A DNA stretch of 64,000 bases from an uncultured Alphaproteobacteria bacterium (lineage in GTDB: Bacteria; Pseudomonadota; Alphaproteobacteria; RF32; CAG-239), in NCBI GenBank assembly GCA_944391495.1, contig CALXTU010000001.1:371981-435980 (forward strand), given 5' to 3'. Below, piece after piece: positions 35,349 through 44,226 of this stretch. A model generated the notes under the pieces. That model did no database searches. It had not been told where the DNA came from and worked only from the letters and a program-made list of their open reading frames with translations. The first letter of the stretch is position 1, and each line of letters opens with the position of its first letter. The position numbers and the translations under genes are program-made.

Positions 35349-35777
35349 ATGAAGGTTGCAATCGGTGCCGATCATGGCGGTTTCGAGCTTAAGGAATATC
35401 TCAAAAAAATTTGTCAGGATAAAGGGATAGAAACAGCCGATTTAGGGACTTATTCGACCGAATCGTGCGATTATCCGCTGATTGCAGATAAGGTGGCCGC
35501 GGAAATCATACGCGGCGGGGCAGATTTCGGCGTGCTTATCTGCGGCACGGGAATCGGTATTTCAATTGCGGCCAACAGACACAAAGGAATCCGGGCCGCA
35601 CTGCTGTACAGTGATGCCGTCGCCGCTTTGGCCAGGGAACATAATGATGCCAATATTGCCGTATTCGGCGCGCGGACTCAGGATAAGGCCGATGTTGCCC
35701 GGTATCTTGATATTTTTCTGAATACGCCGTTTTCTAACGGTGAAAGGCATTGCCGCCGGGTTGCCGAATTGGGATAG
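35349..35777 (+). CDS. rpiB: ribose-5-phosphate isomerase B
   Basis: Interconverts ribose 5-phosphate and ribulose 5-phosphate in the pentose phosphate pathway. 142 residues, normal for the RpiB/LacAB family. Motifs: IGADHGGFELKEYL, the catalytic-cysteine loop LICGTGIGISIAANR, and AALLYSDAVAALAREHNDANI. AAAGG lies ten bases before the ATG. glyA follows after 15 bases; rpiB-glyA is a common alphaproteobacterial pair. Confidence 0.96.
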   Translation: MKVAIGADHGGFELKEYLKKICQDKGIETADLGTYSTESCDYPLIADKVAAEIIRGGADFGVLICGTGIGISIAANRHKGIRAALLYSDAVAALAREHNDANIAVFGARTQDKADVARYLDIFLNTPFSNGERHCRRVAELG

Positions 35778-35792
35778 AGAGGAGAATGATAA

Positions 35793-37073
35793 ATGGATTT
35801 TGAACAAAACTTGCAAACGGAAGACCGGGAAATTTATGATTTGATTCGCCAGGAATTGAAACGTCAGCAGGAGCAGATAGAGCTGATTGCTTCGGAAAAT
35901 ATTGTTTCAAAGGCGGTTATGGAAGCGCAGGGTTCGGTATTGACCAATAAATATGCCGAGGGTTATCCGGGGCGGCGCTATTATCACGGTTGTGAGTTTG
36001 TCGATAAAGTGGAGCAGCTGGCCATTGATCGGGCCAAAAAGTTGTTTGATGCGCAATTTGTCAATGTGCAGCCGCATTCCGGAAGTCAGGCCAACACGGC
36101 GGTTTATCTGGCGCTTTTGCAACCGCATGATACCATTCTCGGCATGAGTCTTGATGCCGGCGGACATTTGACGCACGGCGCCAAGGTGTCAATTTCCGGC
36201 AAATGGCTGAATGCCGTATCCTATGGTGTTGACGCCGACACGGGGTTGATTGATTATGAATCGGTGGCACGGTTGGCGGCCGAGTACAGGCCTAAGTTGA
36301 TTATTGCCGGCGGATCGGCTTATCCGCGGCAAATTGATTTTGCCCGATTCAGAAAAATTGCCGATGATGCAGAAGCCTACCTGATGGTTGATATGGCGCA
36401 TTTTGCCGGGTTGGTTGCCGGCGGTGTGCACCCGAATCCGCTGAAGTATGCCGATGTTGTGACGACGACGACGCACAAAACTTTGCGCGGGCCGCGCGGC
36501 GGTATGATTTTGACCAACCGGGAAGATTTGGCCAAAAAGATCAATTCGGCGGTTTTTCCGGGGAGTCAGGGCGGGCCGCTGGAACATGTTATTGCGGCCA
36601 AGGCGGTTTGTTTTAAAGAAGATTTGAGCAATGACTTCAAGGCCTATGCGGCGCAGGTGGTTAAAAATGCCGCGGTATTAGGCGAGGTTCTGAAAAAACG
36701 GGGGCTTAACCTGGTTTCCGGCGGAACGGATACGCATCTGCTGCTGGTTGATCTGCGGTCAAAAAATGTTACCGGCGATGTTGTTGCCGAGGCTTTGGAC
36801 AAGGCACATATAACCTGTAATAAAAATGCCATTCCGTTTGATCCGCAGCCGCCAAAGGTTACTTCCGGCATTCGTGTCGGGACGCCGGCCGGAACAACCC
36901 GCGGGTTTAAAGAAAAAGAGTTTGAGTTAATCGGCAATATGATTGCCGATGTGGTGGAGGCTGTCGGAACGCCGGAAGAAGAACGAGTGATTGCCGATAC
37001 GGCAACGGCGGCGGTTGAGTTGTGTCGTCGGTTTCCGATTTATGAAAATCAGGCCGTAAAACCGGGCGTTTAA
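35793..37073 (+). CDS. glyA: serine hydroxymethyltransferase
   Basis: PLP enzyme that converts serine and tetrahydrofolate to glycine and 5,10-methylene-THF, the main one-carbon source. 426 residues, normal. The PLP lysine is K229 in [14 protein letters not shown]. Other motifs: [27 protein letters not shown] and [13 protein letters not shown]. FolD, encoded at 60.7-61.6 kb, uses its product. GAGGAG precedes the ATG and a terminator follows immediately. Confidence 0.98.
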   Translation: MDFEQNLQTEDREIYDLIRQELKRQQEQIELIASENIVSKAVMEAQGSVLTNKYAEGYPGRRYYHGCEFVDKVEQLAIDRAKKLFDAQFVNVQPHSGSQANTAVYLALLQPHDTILGMSLDAGGHLTHGAKVSISGKWLNAVSYGVDADTGLIDYESVARLAAEYRPKLIIAGGSAYPRQIDFARFRKIADDAEAYLMVDMAHFAGLVAGGVHPNPLKYADVVTTTTHKTLRGPRGGMILTNREDLAKKINSAVFPGSQGGPLEHVIAAKAVCFKEDLSNDFKAYAAQVVKNAAVLGEVLKKRGLNLVSGGTDTHLLLVDLRSKNVTGDVVAEALDKAHITCNKNAIPFDPQPPKVTSGIRVGTPAGTTRGFKEKEFELIGNMIADVVEAVGTPEEERVIADTATAAVELCRRFPIYENQAVKPGV

Positions 37074-37080
37074 AAGAGCG

Positions 37081-37114
37081 AAACCGCTGATCCTCACGGA
37101 TGAGCGGTTTTTTT
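37081..37114 (+). terminator. terminator of rpiB-glyA
   Basis: AAACCGCT and AGCGGTTT arms with an inner ATCC/GGAT pairing, followed by a T-run. Read leftward, it could also end a minus-strand transcript from the 37.2 kb locus, though the T-run is then interrupted. Confidence 0.9.
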
Positions 37115-37260
37115 GATTATGAGTAAAATTGAAATAATGTTTTGCAGCATTTCACAACGGTGCAGAATATTTGTGCGGCTGATTAATCAGAAGTTGCTAA
37201 GAAAAGAAGATCTCAGCCGCACAGGTTTTATATGTTTAGTGTTAATAATTACTTTGAATA
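37115..37260 (-). ncRNA. candidate small RNA locus downstream of glyA
   Basis: A gap of about 375 bases between glyA and the next gene. It holds a perfect 11-bp inverted repeat (37172-37182 with 37213-37223, TGTGCGGCTGA). A minus-strand promoter lies to its right (37266-37294) and the symmetrical glyA terminator to its left. The only open frame (37113-37328, plus) lacks a ribosome binding site and coding-like composition. Boundaries and strand are inferred. Confidence 0.3.
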
Positions 37261-37265
37261 GAACC

Positions 37266-37294
37266 TGTATATACCTTTTTAACGTGAAAATCAA
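37266..37294 (-). promoter_or_regulatory. putative minus-strand promoter with upstream TTTTTAGACAAAAA element
   Basis: TTGATT (37289-37294), 17-base spacer, TATACA (37266-37271), preceded on the minus strand by TTTTTAGACAAAAA. The same arrangement recurs at 38591-38619. Confidence 0.45.
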
Positions 37295-37410
37295 GGTTTT
37301 TTTGTCTAAAAACGCCGGAATTTTCTGATGGCCTTAGACAATAATTTATCTGATATCGGCAAATTTTTGAAAATCACAGACTAAAAATATTTTTGTTAAA
37401 TTGTCGATAC

Positions 37411-37450
37411 AAAAAACTCCTCCGGGTTGTTAAACACGGAGGAGTTTTTT
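37411..37450 (-). terminator. terminator of the lipoprotein gene at 37450
   Basis: AAAAAACTCCTCCG arm against its perfect complement with a 12-base loop; it begins at the stop codon of the minus-strand gene and has a T-run in that direction. Confidence 0.92.
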
Positions 37451-38118
37451 TAACGGTAAATAGTCCTCATTGGTTCGTCTGTCGTAATCAATCCGGTTTC
37501 GTATTCGGACGGTTTTCCTTCTTTGAGTCTTTTTTCAAGCAGTTGGGCGCTGCAGTTGAAATCTTTTACAATCTGGTAATGAGTCGTTCCGTTATTGTCA
37601 TAATAAGGGACACTCTTCCATTTTTCGTAGATGCGCACCGATTCCCAGGTTATTTCCGTAACCTGCTTATTGAATGTAGACCTTTGCTCCGTGTCTGCGC
37701 TGATGTAGTAATATCTTTGATCTTTTTGGCCAAAGAAAACAAAAATATCATCGGCTAATACGATAGACATATTTCCCGAGATATCAATGAGATCTTTATA
37801 TTTACTGTCGTCATAAGAATAGGTGACAACAAATTGGCCGCCGCCGGCATAAAGTACATCTTCATAAGGCTCCGAAAGAAAATTCGTTGCCGGGACATAA
37901 AATTGTTGCATTCCGTTCGGAAGCGTAATTCGGAAGAAGGTGTTGCAGCAGAATTTTATGGAAGAAGCTTCGACTTTCAGCTTTTTGCCGTCTGCCGTTT
38001 TCAGATCATACAGACCATCAGAAGCACTCAACAGAGTACAGCCTTGTTCAACGGGGGTTCCGTTATTGCAGGCGATAAGCATGCTTATGGCCGCAAAGAA
38101 AAATAATACTTTTTTCAT
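37450..38118 (-). CDS. predicted lipoprotein of unknown function
   Basis: 222 residues. The signal peptide MKKVLFFFAAISMLIAC has a clear lipobox (LIAC). The mature part is polar with many tyrosines and beta-strand-like alternation (YYISADTEQRS, WESVRIYEKWKSVPYYDNNG). Cysteines occur in GCTLLS, in KFCCNTF and in NCSAQL. No family recognised. It is monocistronic with its own terminator and lies between two candidate small-RNA loci. No strong ribosome binding site was found before the ATG. Confidence 0.8.
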   Translation of the reverse strand: MKKVLFFFAAISMLIACNNGTPVEQGCTLLSASDGLYDLKTADGKKLKVEASSIKFCCNTFFRITLPNGMQQFYVPATNFLSEPYEDVLYAGGGQFVVTYSYDDSKYKDLIDISGNMSIVLADDIFVFFGQKDQRYYYISADTEQRSTFNKQVTEITWESVRIYEKWKSVPYYDNNGTTHYQIVKDFNCSAQLLEKRLKEGKPSEYETGLITTDEPMRTIYR

Positions 38119-38320
38119 TTTTACTTATGTTTAAAGAGTTAATAATAGCTATCTAGGATAGAGATAACAAAAATGAATATAAAAAGCAATGTTTTTGCTG
38201 GAAAATATTCAATTGTTTTTTAGCTCTTTTAAATTGTGATAAATTTGCGGCGATATTTTTTTGAGAAAATGTAAAAAATTTGTGTCGGAAGTTTTCGATT
38301 TATCGGGAATGAGAAGGTTT

Positions 38321-38361
38321 AAAAAAGCGGAAGCCGCCTATCATCACGACAGGGGGCTTCC
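38321..38361 (-). terminator. minus-strand terminator at the end of the 38.3-38.6 kb RNA locus
   Basis: Read on the minus strand: GGAAGCCCCCT, 11-base loop, AGGCGGCTTCC (10 of 11 paired), then GC and six T. No annotated minus-strand gene lies upstream of it, which implies an RNA gene. Confidence 0.65.
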
Positions 38362-38584
38362 TAAATACAGTTTGATAAAAGTGTTTTCGCCGGGTTTCCG
38401 TAAGGCAAAAGAGATAAAGATACGGAAACGCGGATTTTGCGGACGTTTCACAACGCAACAAAATACGATGGCAAAAGCAGTATCTGAAAATTCATGCTAT
38501 GAAAGACAGTATAAAAGATATGAAGTTTTGCCATCGCTTTTTAGAAAATGTGGCATAATCTTAGTTATAGTAATTTTTAACGAT
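38321..38584 (-). ncRNA. candidate structured small RNA (about 260 nt)
   Basis: The 590-base gap before murF has no credible coding frame but contains three strong stem-loops. These are 38466-38476 with 38526-38536 (perfect 11 bp), 38390-38402 with 38421-38433 (12 of 13), and the terminator hairpin 38329-38361. A minus-strand promoter lies at 38591-38619. It does not show the conserved motifs of tmRNA, RNase P RNA or SRP RNA that I could look for. A plus-strand transcript from a promoter-like TTGTTT/TGTGAT at 38213-38240 cannot be excluded. Confidence 0.4.
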
Positions 38585-38590
38585 AAAAGG

Positions 38591-38619
38591 TTTGTAGCAT
38601 TAAAAAAAATAAAAATCAA
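38591..38619 (-). promoter_or_regulatory. putative promoter of the 38.3-38.6 kb RNA
   Basis: TTGATT (38614-38619), 17-base spacer, TACAAA (38591-38596) on the minus strand, preceded by TTTTTAGACAAAAAA, the same layout as at 37266-37294. Confidence 0.45.
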
Positions 38620-38645
38620 GTTTTTTGTCTAAAAAATATTTCGGA

Positions 38646-38673
38646 TTGTTTTTTAGCTTTTTTGGGGTATGAT
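38646..38673 (+). promoter_or_regulatory. promoter of murF-nrdR-nusB-def
   Basis: TTGTTT at 38646-38651, 16-base spacer, TATGAT at 38668-38673, 36 bases before murF. A very similar sequence (ATTGTTTTTTAGCT) occurs at 38212, so this promoter region may be partly duplicated. Confidence 0.65.
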
Positions 38674-38708
38674 GTTTTGAAGTTTTTAACGGGATAAAGG
38701 ATTGGCAA

Positions 38709-40034
38709 ATGCAAAAAATCAGTGCGGCGGAATTATGTCAGATTGTCGGTTTTGATGGAAAAACGGTTGCCGCGGATATTCAGAATATTACAACCGACAG
38801 CCGGAAAGTCCGGCCGGGGGATTTGTTTGTTGCGCTTAAGGGCGATAAGGTTGACGGTCATGATTTTGCGGCGTCCGCGTTAAAAAACGGCGCGTCTTTG
38901 GTGATGGCCGAACGTCCGGTTGACGGTGTGCCGGCGGACAGATTGATTGTTGTGAAAAATTGTTTGCAGGCGTACGGCAAAATCGGGGCTTATAACCGGC
39001 AGCAGTTTCGGGGGACGGTTATCGGCCTGACCGGCAGTGCCGGTAAAACAACAACCAAAGAAGAAATCAAATTTGCTTTGTCATTGTTCGGTAAAGTTTA
39101 TGCCACGGCGGGAAATCATAATAACCAGCTCGGTGTGCCGATGACATTGTGCGATATGGATATGACAGCCGATTATGCGGTGATTGAAATGGGAATGAGT
39201 TCCAAAGGGGAAATTGAAGAATTGACCGGTTATGTACGGCCGGATATAGCCATTATCACCAACGTTTATCCGATGCATATAGAGTTTTTTGAAAATTTTG
39301 AGGGAATCGCCGAAGCCAAGGCTGAAATATTCAAAGGGTTGAAAAAGGGCGGCCTGGCGATTATCAATGAAGACACCAATTTTGCGGCGTTGCTGCGGCA
39401 GCGGGCCGAGGAAAACGGTGCCAGGGTTCTGACTTTCGGCCGGAATACGCATCCGGCAGATGAGCCGTGTCTGGAAAAAGATGCGGCTGAGCATAACTTT
39501 TATAATGCCTGGTGCGTTTTGACACTGGTGGAGGCTTTGGGGCTGGATACCGCCCGCGTTGCCCGGCATTTGCAAAATTTTGCCGCTTTGCCCGGCCGCG
39601 GGGAAAAAATCCGTTTACGGTTGCCGTCGGGCGGTGAGTATACACTGGTTGACGACAGCTATTCCGGCCAGCCGGAAGCAATGAAAGCGGCGATTGAAAC
39701 TTTGGGCAAGACGGCTTGCAGCGGTCGTAAAATTGCCGTTCTGGGCAAGATGGCGGAACTCGGGGCAACGTCAAAAGAACGGCATATCGAAATCGGTCGA
39801 GTTGTTGCGGCGAGCGATATCGACATCGTGATCGGTGTTTGTCCGGAGATGAAAGATATGTTGGCGCAGGTGCCGGATACAAAAGAAAAACATTATTTTG
39901 AAACGAAAGACGGCGTGGCGGAATTTTTGTTAAATAAGTGCTTGCAAAATAATGATATTGTTCTTATAAAAGGAGCCAGATATTCTTCAAAACTTTATCA
40001 GGTGACAGACAGCCTGAAAATGCAGGGAAAATAA
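38709..40034 (+). CDS. murF: UDP-N-acetylmuramoyl-tripeptide-D-alanyl-D-alanine ligase
   Basis: Adds D-Ala-D-Ala to the UDP-MurNAc-tripeptide, the last cytoplasmic step of peptidoglycan precursor synthesis. 441 residues. Domain 1 holds [18 protein letters not shown]. The ATP loop [12 protein letters not shown] is at 106-117. The central domain has [14 protein letters not shown], and the C-terminal ligase domain [19 protein letters not shown] preceded by ATAAAGGATT. It is away from the usual division/cell-wall cluster (murE, mraY) and instead leads an operon with nrdR, nusB and def. Confidence 0.96.
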   Translation: MQKISAAELCQIVGFDGKTVAADIQNITTDSRKVRPGDLFVALKGDKVDGHDFAASALKNGASLVMAERPVDGVPADRLIVVKNCLQAYGKIGAYNRQQFRGTVIGLTGSAGKTTTKEEIKFALSLFGKVYATAGNHNNQLGVPMTLCDMDMTADYAVIEMGMSSKGEIEELTGYVRPDIAIITNVYPMHIEFFENFEGIAEAKAEIFKGLKKGGLAIINEDTNFAALLRQRAEENGARVLTFGRNTHPADEPCLEKDAAEHNFYNAWCVLTLVEALGLDTARVARHLQNFAALPGRGEKIRLRLPSGGEYTLVDDSYSGQPEAMKAAIETLGKTACSGRKIAVLGKMAELGATSKERHIEIGRVVAASDIDIVIGVCPEMKDMLAQVPDTKEKHYFETKDGVAEFLLNKCLQNNDIVLIKGARYSSKLYQVTDSLKMQGK

Positions 40035-40038
40035 TGGT

Positions 40039-40509
40039 ATGAAATGTCCGTTTTGCGGGTGTAACGATACTCAGGTCAAAGATTCGCGCAATGTTGACGA
40101 TGATACGGCCGTGCGGCGCCGGCGCGAGTGTCCGGAATGCGGCCAGCGGTTTACGACTTTTGAGCATGTTCAGCTCAGAGATTTGATGGTGGTCAAGAAA
40201 AACGGCGAAAGGGTGATGTTTGACCGCGATAAGCTGGCGCGTTCAATTTATCTGGCCGTGCGGAAGCGGCCGATTGCTTCGGAACGGGTCGAAAAAATCG
40301 TTAATTCGATTCAGCGGCGGTTGGAAAGTACCGGTGAAGCAGAGATTTCTTCGGTTAAAATCGGCGAAATGGTGATGGATGCTTTGGCGGCGCTGGACCA
40401 TGTGGCATATATCCGGTTTGCTTCTGTTTACCGTGATTTTCGCGAGCCGAAAGATTTTGAAGATTTTCTGGAAACATTGGAACAAATGGCCAAGCCCAAG
40501 GGAGAGTGA
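40039..40509 (+). CDS. nrdR: transcriptional repressor NrdR
   Basis: Nucleotide-sensing repressor of ribonucleotide reductase genes. 156 residues. The zinc ribbon uses C3, C6, C31 and C34 ([16 protein letters not shown]). The ATP-cone domain follows ([20 protein letters not shown] to the C-terminus). It begins four bases after murF. No NrdR box was identified in this window. Confidence 0.97.
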   Translation: MKCPFCGCNDTQVKDSRNVDDDTAVRRRRECPECGQRFTTFEHVQLRDLMVVKKNGERVMFDRDKLARSIYLAVRKRPIASERVEKIVNSIQRRLESTGEAEISSVKIGEMVMDALAALDHVAYIRFASVYRDFREPKDFEDFLETLEQMAKPKGE

Positions 40510-40512
40510 CAA

Positions 40513-41010
40513 ATGGCAAAATTTATTTCGGAAAAAATCAGAAAAAAATCGGCGGCCCGGCTGGCGGCCGTACAGGCGACCTATATGATTGAATACGGGC
40601 AATTGCCGGTTGACGAAGTGATTAAAGATTTTGTCAACGGTGAAATCGGCCGTTATGCGATTGAGGAAATGAGCGACGGTTATGAAGTTCTGGAAGATGT
40701 GGTTGAACTTGAGGCTATGGATAAAGACTATTTTGCCCATCTGACCAAAGAAGTTCACAAAAATAAAGAGGCGTTGGAAAAATCTTTGGCACATTATCTG
40801 AAAGACGGCTGGCAGTTTGACCGTTTTGACGGCACGTTACGCGCCCTGCTGTTGTGTGCGGCTTATGAGCTGGTTTATACCACCGATGTTGATGCGGCGG
40901 TGATTGTTAAAGAATATGTTGATTTGGCATATGCCTTCTTCAGCAAGAATGAGCCGAAAATGGTTAACGCTTTGCTGGATCAGGTGGCTAAGTCGGTCAG
41001 ACAGGGATAA
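40513..41010 (+). CDS. nusB: transcription antitermination protein NusB
   Basis: All-helical RNA-binding factor that pairs with S10 (NusE) in rRNA antitermination; rpsJ is at 25.2 kb. 165 residues. The KSAARLAAVQATYMIEY opening is typical of alphaproteobacterial NusB, and the C-terminal half keeps LRALLLCAAYEL and VIVKEYVDLAYAFFSKNEPKMVNALLDQV. Three bases after nrdR; the nrdR-nusB order is common in the class. Confidence 0.95.
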   Translation: MAKFISEKIRKKSAARLAAVQATYMIEYGQLPVDEVIKDFVNGEIGRYAIEEMSDGYEVLEDVVELEAMDKDYFAHLTKEVHKNKEALEKSLAHYLKDGWQFDRFDGTLRALLLCAAYELVYTTDVDAAVIVKEYVDLAYAFFSKNEPKMVNALLDQVAKSVRQG

Positions 41011-41013
41011 ATA

Positions 41014-41529
41014 ATGACAAAGCTGAAGTTATATGAATATCCGCATCCGATATTGAAAAAAAAGGCGGAAAAGGTGGCGGCGGTTGATGATAATCTGCGC
41101 CGGTTGCTTGATGATATGCTGGAAACGATGTATGCCGACAACGGCTGCGGGCTGGCCGCTCCGCAAATCGGCGTGTCTCAAAGGATTGTGGTGATTGATA
41201 TTGCCGGTGAGGGAGAAGAGCCGGCGCCGATGTATATGGTTAATCCGGAAATCGTGTGGGCATCGGAAGAAAAAGAAATTTGCGAGGAAGGGTGTTTGTC
41301 GGTGCCGGGACAGCGCGCCGAAGTGGAGCGCCCGGCCAGCGTGCGGATTAAGTATCTGGATTATAACGGTGAGCCGCAGGAAATTTTGGCCGAAGATTTT
41401 TTGGCGGTGGCGGCGCAGCATGAAATTGATCATCTGGACGGTATTTTGTATATTGACCGTATCAGCCGCCTAAAAAGGCAGATGCTGTTGAAAAAACTTG
41501 AAAAAGCCAGAAAAGAAAGCGGCAAATAA
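41014..41529 (+). CDS. def: peptide deformylase
   Basis: Removes the formyl group from the N-terminal methionine of new proteins. 171 residues. All three active-site motifs are present: GCGLAAPQIG (44-53), EEGCLSVPG with metal ligand C94, and QHEIDHLDG with H136, E137 and H140. Starts three bases after nusB. fmt, its frequent partner, is not adjacent. Confidence 0.97.
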   Translation: MTKLKLYEYPHPILKKKAEKVAAVDDNLRRLLDDMLETMYADNGCGLAAPQIGVSQRIVVIDIAGEGEEPAPMYMVNPEIVWASEEKEICEEGCLSVPGQRAEVERPASVRIKYLDYNGEPQEILAEDFLAVAAQHEIDHLDGILYIDRISRLKRQMLLKKLEKARKESGK

Positions 41530-41534
41530 CCCGC

Positions 41535-41549
41535 ACGGGAAAATCCCGT
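41535..41549. repeat. short hairpin after def
   Basis: ACGGGA and TCCCGT around three A. No T-run follows, so it is only a weak terminator candidate between convergent genes. Confidence 0.35.
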
Positions 41550-41583
41550 ATGTTGAAGCAACGGCAAACGGGCGCTGGAATAC

Positions 41584-42021
41584 TTATAAGTCTTTGACCA
41601 TTTTGGCAAAAGTAATGCCGCGTTCTTCAAAAATGTCACCTTCCTGATGATAGCCCAATTTTTCATAAAAGCCGATAACGTTGATCATGGCATGCATGAT
41701 TATCTGCTTATATCCGGCACTGCAGGCGCGTTTTTCGGCATAATGCACCAGCTCGCGGCCGATGCCTTCGCCCTGATATTTGCCGTCGACGGCAACCTGC
41801 ATCATACGGATGCGCTGGTCATCAAGCGGAATTAACATCAGGCCGCCGATGAGTTTATCATCAAGGCTCTCAATGCAGCCGATGTGCAGATAATTAACCT
41901 CTTTGTCGCGGTGGGAATCGAGAAATTTGAGTCCCAAAGGTTCCAACAAGACTTTGTAACGCAGTTCGACAAGTTGTTCGTAACGGCTGGAGCCGAAGTC
42001 TATGTCAATCATCTTTTTCAT
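41584..42021 (-). CDS. GNAT-family N-acetyltransferase
   Basis: 145 residues from the ATG at 42021; GGGAG lies about eight bases upstream, whereas the GTG at 42030 overlaps it. The acetyl-CoA-binding motif A is visible as MMQVAVDGKYQGEGIGRELVHYAEKRA, followed by IIMHAMINVIGFYEKLGYHQEGD, typical of small-molecule or protein acetyltransferases. The substrate cannot be read from sequence. Single gene, convergent with def. Confidence 0.9.
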   Translation of the reverse strand: MKKMIDIDFGSSRYEQLVELRYKVLLEPLGLKFLDSHRDKEVNYLHIGCIESLDDKLIGGLMLIPLDDQRIRMMQVAVDGKYQGEGIGRELVHYAEKRACSAGYKQIIMHAMINVIGFYEKLGYHQEGDIFEERGITFAKMVKDL

Positions 42022-42177
42022 GGCGTACACTCCCTATTAATAATTATTTTTATTATGCCTCTTTTGTTTGGTCCAGTCAATGCCGGAGACTTAAAAACAA
42101 TACTTGCGTATTTTTATTTTTCGGTTATGTTGAGGGATAATATAAGAGATATGCTTTAAGAAAGATTAAAAAAACAG

Positions 42178-43986
42178 ATGAGCAGCCATAATATTGAATT
42201 AATCCGTAATTTTGCAATTATTGCCCATATTGATCACGGCAAGTCAACTCTGGCCGATCGTTTGATTGAAACCTGCGGCGGACTGGAAAAAAGAGAAATG
42301 ACCGAGCAGGTACTTGATAATATGGATATTGAGCGCGAACGCGGCATTACCATTAAAGCGCAAACCGTGCGGCTTAATTATAAGGCACAGGACGGACGGA
42401 CTTATCAGCTTAATCTGATTGATACGCCGGGGCATGTCGATTTTTCTTATGAAGTTTCGCGGTCACTGGCGTCGTGTGAAGGATCGGTTTTGGTGGTGGA
42501 TGCCACCCAGGGGGTTGAGGCGCAGACGCTGGCCAATGTTTATCTGGCGATTGAAAATAACCACGAAATTATTCCGGTTCTGAACAAGGTTGATCTGCCG
42601 TCGGCCGATGTTGAGCGTGTTAAAAGACAGATTGAAGACGTTATCGGTCTTGATACGTCAGACGCCGTTGAAACTTCCGGCAAAACAGGGTTGGGCGTGG
42701 ATAGGCTTTTGGAAGAAATTGTTCATAAGCTGCCGGCGCCGAAAGGCGATGAGAATGCGCCGTTGAAAGCGTTGCTGATTGACAGCTGGTATGACAGTTA
42801 TCTCGGCGTCATTATTCTGGTGCGTATTCATGACGGTGTCTTGCGCAAAAAAACACCGATCCGCATGATGTCGAACAATGCCGTCTATCAGGTTGAAAAA
42901 GTGGGCGTCTTTTCACCTAAGATGACCGATACGGAGGCGTTGTATCCGGGCGAAGTCGGCTTTATTACCGCCAGCATTAAGAGTGTCGGCGATTGTCATG
43001 TCGGCGATACGATTACCGATGACAAAAAGCCTTGTGCCGAACCGCTTAAAGGGTTTAAACCGTCGGTTCCGGTAGTGTTTTGCTCAATATTTCCGGTTGA
43101 TTCCAGTCAGTACGGCGCTTTGAAAGACGCATTGGCCAAGCTGAAGCTTAATGATGCCAGTGTTGATTATCAAAATGAAAATTCGGCAGCTTTGGGGCTG
43201 GGTTTCCGCTGCGGTTTTTTGGGACTCCTGCATATGGAAATTATTCAGGAGAGGCTTTCGCGCGAGTTTGACCTGGATTTGATTACCACGGCGCCGTCGG
43301 TGGCGTATAAAGTCCATATGACCAACGGCGATATGATTATGCTGCACAATCCGGCAGATATGCCGGAGCCGACCAAAATCGCCTCAATTGAAGAACCGAT
43401 GGTCAAAGCAACCATTTTGGTGCCGGATACTTATTTGGGTGCCGTGTTGAAGCTGTGTACCGAACGGCGCGGCGAACAACAGGAATTGACTTATGTTGGC
43501 AGCCGGGCAATGATCGTGTATAAAATTCCTTTGAACGAAATTGTTTTTGATTTTTATGACCGCCTGAAATCCATTACCTCGGGCTATGCCAGCTTTGACT
43601 ATGAAGTTACCGGTTATCAGACGGCGGATCTGGTTAAAGTACAGATATTGATTAACGAAGAGCCGGTTGATGCGTTGGCTTTTCTGTGTCATAAGTCGGA
43701 GGCCGAATCGCGGGGACGGCAGATTTGTGAACGTCTGAAAGATTTGATTCCGCGGCATTTGTTTAAGATACCGATACAGGCCTGCATCGGCGGCCGGGTG
43801 GTGGCGCGTGAAACGATTTCGGCCTTGCGCAAAGATGTTACCGCAAAATGTTACGGCGGTGATGTTACCCGCAAGCGCAAGCTCTTGGATAAACAGAAAA
43901 AAGGAAAGCTGAGAATGCGGCAATTCGGCAAGGTTGAAGTTCCGCAGTCGGCATTTATCGAGGCATTGCGTATCGGCGATAAATGA
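42178..43986 (+). CDS. lepA: elongation factor 4 (LepA)
   Basis: Translational GTPase that promotes back-translocation or initiation fidelity; 602 residues, the standard length. G1 AHIDHGKST is at 16-24, G2 RERGITI, G3 DTPGH and G4 NKVD. EF-G-like domains follow, with the LepA-specific C-terminal domain ([28 protein letters not shown]). No strong ribosome binding site is visible. Divergent from the GNAT gene. Confidence 0.98.
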   Translation: MSSHNIELIRNFAIIAHIDHGKSTLADRLIETCGGLEKREMTEQVLDNMDIERERGITIKAQTVRLNYKAQDGRTYQLNLIDTPGHVDFSYEVSRSLASCEGSVLVVDATQGVEAQTLANVYLAIENNHEIIPVLNKVDLPSADVERVKRQIEDVIGLDTSDAVETSGKTGLGVDRLLEEIVHKLPAPKGDENAPLKALLIDSWYDSYLGVIILVRIHDGVLRKKTPIRMMSNNAVYQVEKVGVFSPKMTDTEALYPGEVGFITASIKSVGDCHVGDTITDDKKPCAEPLKGFKPSVPVVFCSIFPVDSSQYGALKDALAKLKLNDASVDYQNENSAALGLGFRCGFLGLLHMEIIQERLSREFDLDLITTAPSVAYKVHMTNGDMIMLHNPADMPEPTKIASIEEPMVKATILVPDTYLGAVLKLCTERRGEQQELTYVGSRAMIVYKIPLNEIVFDFYDRLKSITSGYASFDYEVTGYQTADLVKVQILINEEPVDALAFLCHKSEAESRGRQICERLKDLIPRHLFKIPIQACIGGRVVARETISALRKDVTAKCYGGDVTRKRKLLDKQKKGKLRMRQFGKVEVPQSAFIEALRIGDK

Positions 43987-44146
43987 GGCGTTTGACGGTT
44001 TTAACGTGCGGCGGACGATTGTCTTGCCCGGTTGAATTTTTGGATATAAGGAAGTAAACCAAAATAAAATAGAAATTGAAAAAAAAATAAACCAATAAAT
44101 GAATTTTGTTGATGCATTTTTATATTTTTTGGTCTATATTAGATTT

Positions 44147-44163
44147 ACCGGATGAATTCCGGT
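44147..44163. repeat. small hairpin downstream of lepA
   Basis: ACCGGA and TCCGGT arms with a five-base loop, in a 240-base AT-rich gap between the convergent genes lepA and truA. Nothing else was recognised there except the terminator that follows. Confidence 0.4.
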
Positions 44164-44170
44164 TTATCAT

Positions 44171-44217
44171 AAAAGCGGAGCGGAGGTTTCTTTCGGTTGA
44201 GGGAGGCCTCCGCTTTT
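44171..44217. terminator. terminator between lepA and truA
   Basis: AAAAGCGGAG pairs with CTCCGCTTTT over a larger loop, and an alternative GCGGAGG/CCTCCGC pairing is possible. T-runs of four on each side; probably serves both convergent genes. Confidence 0.7.
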
Positions 44218-44226
44218 CATTTAGCA

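Noticed and set aside
37113..37328. 71-residue open frame after glyA
   Set aside because: It begins inside the glyA terminator, lacks a ribosome binding site, and is rich in I, L, F and K as expected from AT-rich noncoding DNA.
38321..38584. Known housekeeping RNA (tmRNA, RNase P RNA, SRP RNA)
   Set aside because: None of the conserved core motifs of these RNAs could be found on either strand.
38261..38632. 123-residue open frame upstream of murF
   Set aside because: TTG start without a ribosome binding site, K/R/F-rich composition, and it crosses three strong stem-loops; a structured RNA explains the region better.
41535..41549. Terminator after def
   Set aside because: The six-pair hairpin has a three-base loop and no T-run; kept only as a hairpin.
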